This document shows positions 4,923 to 6,638 of a stretch of DNA of 6,638 nucleotides, in pieces. Under the pieces are notes generated by a model. That model saw only the letters and a list, made by a program, of their open reading frames with translations. It had not been told where the DNA came from and searched no databases. How positions within the stretch are numbered: the first letter of the stretch is position 1; the number at the start of each line of letters is the position of its first letter. The position numbers and the translations under genes are program-made. The DNA is taken from positions 1-6,638 of the forward strand of contig NZ_JAQIVI010000293.1 in the NCBI RefSeq assembly GCF_028618695.1, in the 5' to 3' direction. This DNA comes from Natrinema soli. Its GTDB lineage: Archaea > Halobacteriota > Halobacteria > Halobacteriales > Natrialbaceae.

Positions 4923-6269
4923 ATGGAAATTGAAATTGCGACAATTGGCGGTTACGAGGAAGTCGGGCGACAGATGACGGCGGTCCGCGCCGGTGACGAC
5001 ATCGTGATCTTCGACATGGGACTGAACCTGTCGAAGGTTCTCATTCACGACAACATCCGAACCGAAGGAATGCACAGCCTCGACCTGATCGACATGGGAG
5101 CCATCCCGGACGACCGGATCATGAGCGACCTCGAGGGAGACGTCAAAGCGATCGTCCCCACCCACGGCCACCTCGACCACATCGGTGCGATCAGCAAACT
5201 CGCACACCGGTACGACGCACCCATCGTCGCGACGCCGTTCACGCTCGAACTCGTCAAAGGCGAACTCGAGGAGGAAGGGAAGTTCAACACCGAGAACGAA
5301 CTCGTCAAAATGGACGCCGGCGAGACGATGTCGATCGGCGACTCCGGGGCAGTCGAACTGGAGTTCGTCAACGTCACCCACTCGATCGTCCAGGCGATCA
5401 ACCCCGTTCTCCACACGCCCGAAGGCGCAGTCGTCTACGGGCTCGACAAACGGATGGACCACACGCCCGTCATCGGCGACCCGATCGACATGGAGCGCTT
5501 CCGCGAGATCGGCCGCGAGGGCGAGGGCGTCCTCTGTTACATCGAAGACTGTACCAACGCGAACAAAAAGGGACGAACACCCTCCGAGAACGTCGCGCGC
5601 GAACACCTCCGGGACGTCCTCTACAGCATGGAGGACTACGACGGCGGCATCGTCGCCACCACCTTCTCGAGCCACATCGCCCGCGTGAAATCCCTCATCG
5701 AATTCGCTCGAGATATTGATCGCACGCCGATCCTCCTCGGCCGTTCGATGGAGACGTACTCCGGGACCGCGAAACAGATCGGGATCGACTTCCCCTCTGA
5801 CGTCGAGATGGTCGGCTACCGCCAGTCCATCGAGCAGACGTTCGAACGCATCATGAACGAAGGCAAGGAGAACTTCCTACCCGTCGTCACCGGCCACCAA
5901 GGTGAGCCTCGAGCGACGCTCACGCGAATGGGGCGCGGCGAAACGCCGTACGAACTGGAGGACGGCGACAAAGTCGTCTTCTCCGCTCGAGTGATTCCGG
6001 AGCCGACGAACGAAGGCCAGCGCTACCAGGCCGAAAAGCTACTCCGCATGCAAGGTGCACGCATCTACGACGAGGTCCACGTCTCGGGTCACCTCTGTCA
6101 GGAGGGTCACTACGAGATGCTCGATGCGCTGCAGCCCGAGCACGTCATTCCGGCCCACCAGAACATGAGCGGCTTCTCAGGATATGTCGACCTCGCCTCC
6201 AATCGCGGATACAAGCTCGGACGCGATCTCCACGTTACCTCGAACGGAAACGTCATCCAGCTGGTCTAA
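4923..6269 (+). CDS. rnj: Ribonuclease J (beta-CASP metallo-beta-lactamase exoribonuclease)
   Basis: This 448-residue archaeal RNase J is a zinc-dependent 5'-to-3' exoribonuclease acting on mRNA and other RNA in the cytoplasm. The metallo-beta-lactamase motifs are intact: D31 in VIFDMG (motif 1), HGHLDH (81-86, motif 2), H153 in VTHS (motif 3) and D175 in YGLDKRMD (motif 4). The beta-CASP insert follows, with EDCTNAN (208-214), SSHIARV (249-255) and VTGHQGEP (322-329). The C-terminal part carries HVSGH (386-390) and PAHQNM (410-415); H390 and H412 match the beta-CASP motif B/C spacing. It lacks the C-terminal domain of bacterial RNase J, as is normal for archaeal members. The ATG at 4923 is secured by an in-frame TGA at 4905-4907. 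No Shine-Dalgarno is visible. The gene converges on the rRNA unit, with only about 120 bp between its stop and the 5S gene. Confidence 0.94.
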   Translation: MEIEIATIGGYEEVGRQMTAVRAGDDIVIFDMGLNLSKVLIHDNIRTEGMHSLDLIDMGAIPDDRIMSDLEGDVKAIVPTHGHLDHIGAISKLAHRYDAPIVATPFTLELVKGELEEEGKFNTENELVKMDAGETMSIGDSGAVELEFVNVTHSIVQAINPVLHTPEGAVVYGLDKRMDHTPVIGDPIDMERFREIGREGEGVLCYIEDCTNANKKGRTPSENVAREHLRDVLYSMEDYDGGIVATTFSSHIARVKSLIEFARDIDRTPILLGRSMETYSGTAKQIGIDFPSDVEMVGYRQSIEQTFERIMNEGKENFLPVVTGHQGEPRATLTRMGRGETPYELEDGDKVVFSARVIPEPTNEGQRYQAEKLLRMQGARIYDEVHVSGHLCQEGHYEMLDALQPEHVIPAHQNMSGFSGYVDLASNRGYKLGRDLHVTSNGNVIQLV

Positions 6270-6273
6270 GCGA

Positions 6274-6298
6274 CCGCTGCTGCGGCTATTTTCTTTTT
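6274..6298 (+). terminator. T-rich terminator of RNase J
   Basis: Five bases after the TAA, a short ccgc-tgct-gcgg hairpin (6274-6285) is followed by the T-rich tract tattttcttttt (6287-6298). T tracts are sufficient for archaeal termination, and a further tttt lies at 6304-6307. This should limit readthrough into the convergent 5S rRNA gene. Confidence 0.6.
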
Positions 6299-6345
6299 GC
6301 AGGTTTTGAATAGCGAGCAACGGCGTCATCGTGCTTAAATGAAGC

Positions 6346-6376
6346 AAAAAACCCACACAGCAGTTGCTGTGTGGGT
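6346..6376 (-). terminator. 12-bp hairpin with T6, rRNA operon terminator
   Basis: The perfect 12-bp inverted repeat acccacacagca-gt-tgctgtgtgggt (6351-6376) is followed on the minus strand by a T6 run (6351-6346). It begins about 12 bases beyond the 3' end of the 5S rRNA, as expected for the end of a leftward rRNA operon. The shape is like a bacterial intrinsic terminator. The mirrored arrangement also provides a hairpin for rightward transcripts, but without a T tract on that side. Confidence 0.8.
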
Positions 6377-6388
6377 ATTAGTATGAAT

Positions 6389-6510
6389 AGGAGCGGCGAA
6401 TCGGATCTCCCAGAGGCTCGCGCACTCCAGTACTCACCGAAACGTAGGCGAGCTTATCTTCCGTGTTCGGGATGGGTACGGGAGGTACCTCGCCACTGTG
6501 GCCGCTGTAA
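6389..6510 (-). rRNA. rrf: 5S ribosomal RNA (downstream, complete copy)
   Basis: The minus strand shows a complete haloarchaeal 5S rRNA of about 122 bases. It starts TTACAGCGGCC, contains the conserved internal parts CCCGTACCCATCCCGAACAC and GAGTACTGGAGTGCGCGAGC, and ends GCCGCTCC. The closing helix forms between AGCGGC (6506-6501) and GCCGCT (6397-6392). The 5' end is fixed by the adjoining tRNA-like element, whose discriminator-like A is at 6511. The 3' end is uncertain by a few bases. 5S rRNA is part of the central protuberance of the large ribosomal subunit. This is the last gene of an rRNA operon running leftward, and a second 5S copy lies just upstream. Confidence 0.93.
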
Positions 6511-6552
6511 TGCCGATCGGCGGAATCGAACCGCCGTCAGACCACGATCGGT
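6511..6552 (-). ncRNA. tRNA-like 5S processing element (acceptor stem plus T arm)
   Basis: On the minus strand, ACCGATC (6552-6546), a 10-base linker, a T stem GGCGG/CCGCC enclosing the loop TTCGATT (6535-6519), and GATCGGC (6518-6512) are followed by A (6511) and then the first base of 5S. Six of seven acceptor pairs form; the outermost is an A/C mismatch. The D and anticodon arms are absent and no CCA is encoded. In Haloferax volcanii a tRNA-like structure upstream of 5S has been reported as the in vitro substrate of tRNase Z, which generates the 5S 5' end. This element fits that role and its cleavage point. A decayed tRNA gene is the alternative. Confidence 0.75.
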
Positions 6553-6579
6553 CGCTCGACCGGATTGGTCGATATGAGT

Positions 6580-6638
6580 GGAGGCGGCGAAACGAGTTTC
6601 CCAGAGGCTCGCGCACTCCAGTACTCACCGTAACGCTG
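6580..6638 (-). rRNA. rrf: 5S ribosomal RNA (upstream copy), 5' part outside window
   Basis: This is the 3' half of a second 5S rRNA on the same strand, running from the right window edge to GCCGCCTCC at about 6588-6580. It shares the block CGGTGAGTACTGGAGTGCGC and the following GAGCCTCTGGGA with the downstream copy but differs at 8 of 56 aligned positions elsewhere. The spacer to the tRNA-like element (6553-6579) contains a cgacc/ggtcg hairpin (6557-6571). The 23S gene presumably lies further right, outside the window. Confidence 0.9.

Noticed and set aside
6511..6552. Functional tRNA gene downstream of the first 5S
   Set aside because: Only acceptor stem and T arm are present. D and anticodon arms are missing, so it cannot be a working tRNA; a processing signal fits better.
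1..6638. CRISPR array, insertion sequence or prophage
   Set aside because: No regularly spaced repeats, transposase motifs, integrase or terminal inverted repeats with target duplications were seen.

Overview
The window looks haloarchaeal. It is GC-rich with strong G/C preference at third codon positions, the proteins are very acidic, CTCGAG-type motifs are frequent, and both 5S rRNA sequences are of haloarchaeal type. An origin among Natrinema/Haloterrigena-like Natrialbales is a guess from composition only.

Layout. The left part (1-2860) is transcribed leftward. It holds the start of a DUF309-family gene running off the left edge (1-238), a gene-free stretch rich in small inverted repeats (239-852), an M29-family aminopeptidase (853-1947) and a queuosine-precursor transporter of the YhhQ/VUT family (2135-2860). 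The last codons of the aminopeptidase and its 3' flank occur twice, 164 bp apart, so a second copy of the gene's tail lies downstream of it. The middle part is transcribed rightward. It holds a cold-shock protein (3343-3537), a small PadR-type winged-helix regulator (3936-4211) and RNase J (4923-6269), separated by long gene-free stretches. One of these (4212-4922) contains a dyad over a TATA-like box followed by a run of strong hairpins, which may be an unannotated transcript.

The right end (6346-6638) is the distal part of an rRNA operon on the minus strand. It has two 5S rRNA genes in tandem, the upstream one cut by the window edge. They are separated by a truncated tRNA-like element (acceptor stem plus T arm only) that abuts the first base of the downstream 5S. 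This matches the tRNase Z processing signal described for haloarchaeal 5S rRNA. A 12-bp hairpin with a T tract ends the rRNA unit, facing the T-rich terminator of the convergent RNase J gene.

The genes do not form one pathway. Several act in RNA metabolism (5S rRNA, RNase J, the cold-shock RNA-binding protein, and the transporter of a precursor for modified tRNA bases). The most unusual material is the tandem 5S pair with its mini-tRNA spacer, the duplicated aminopeptidase tail, and the structured intergenic region after padR.
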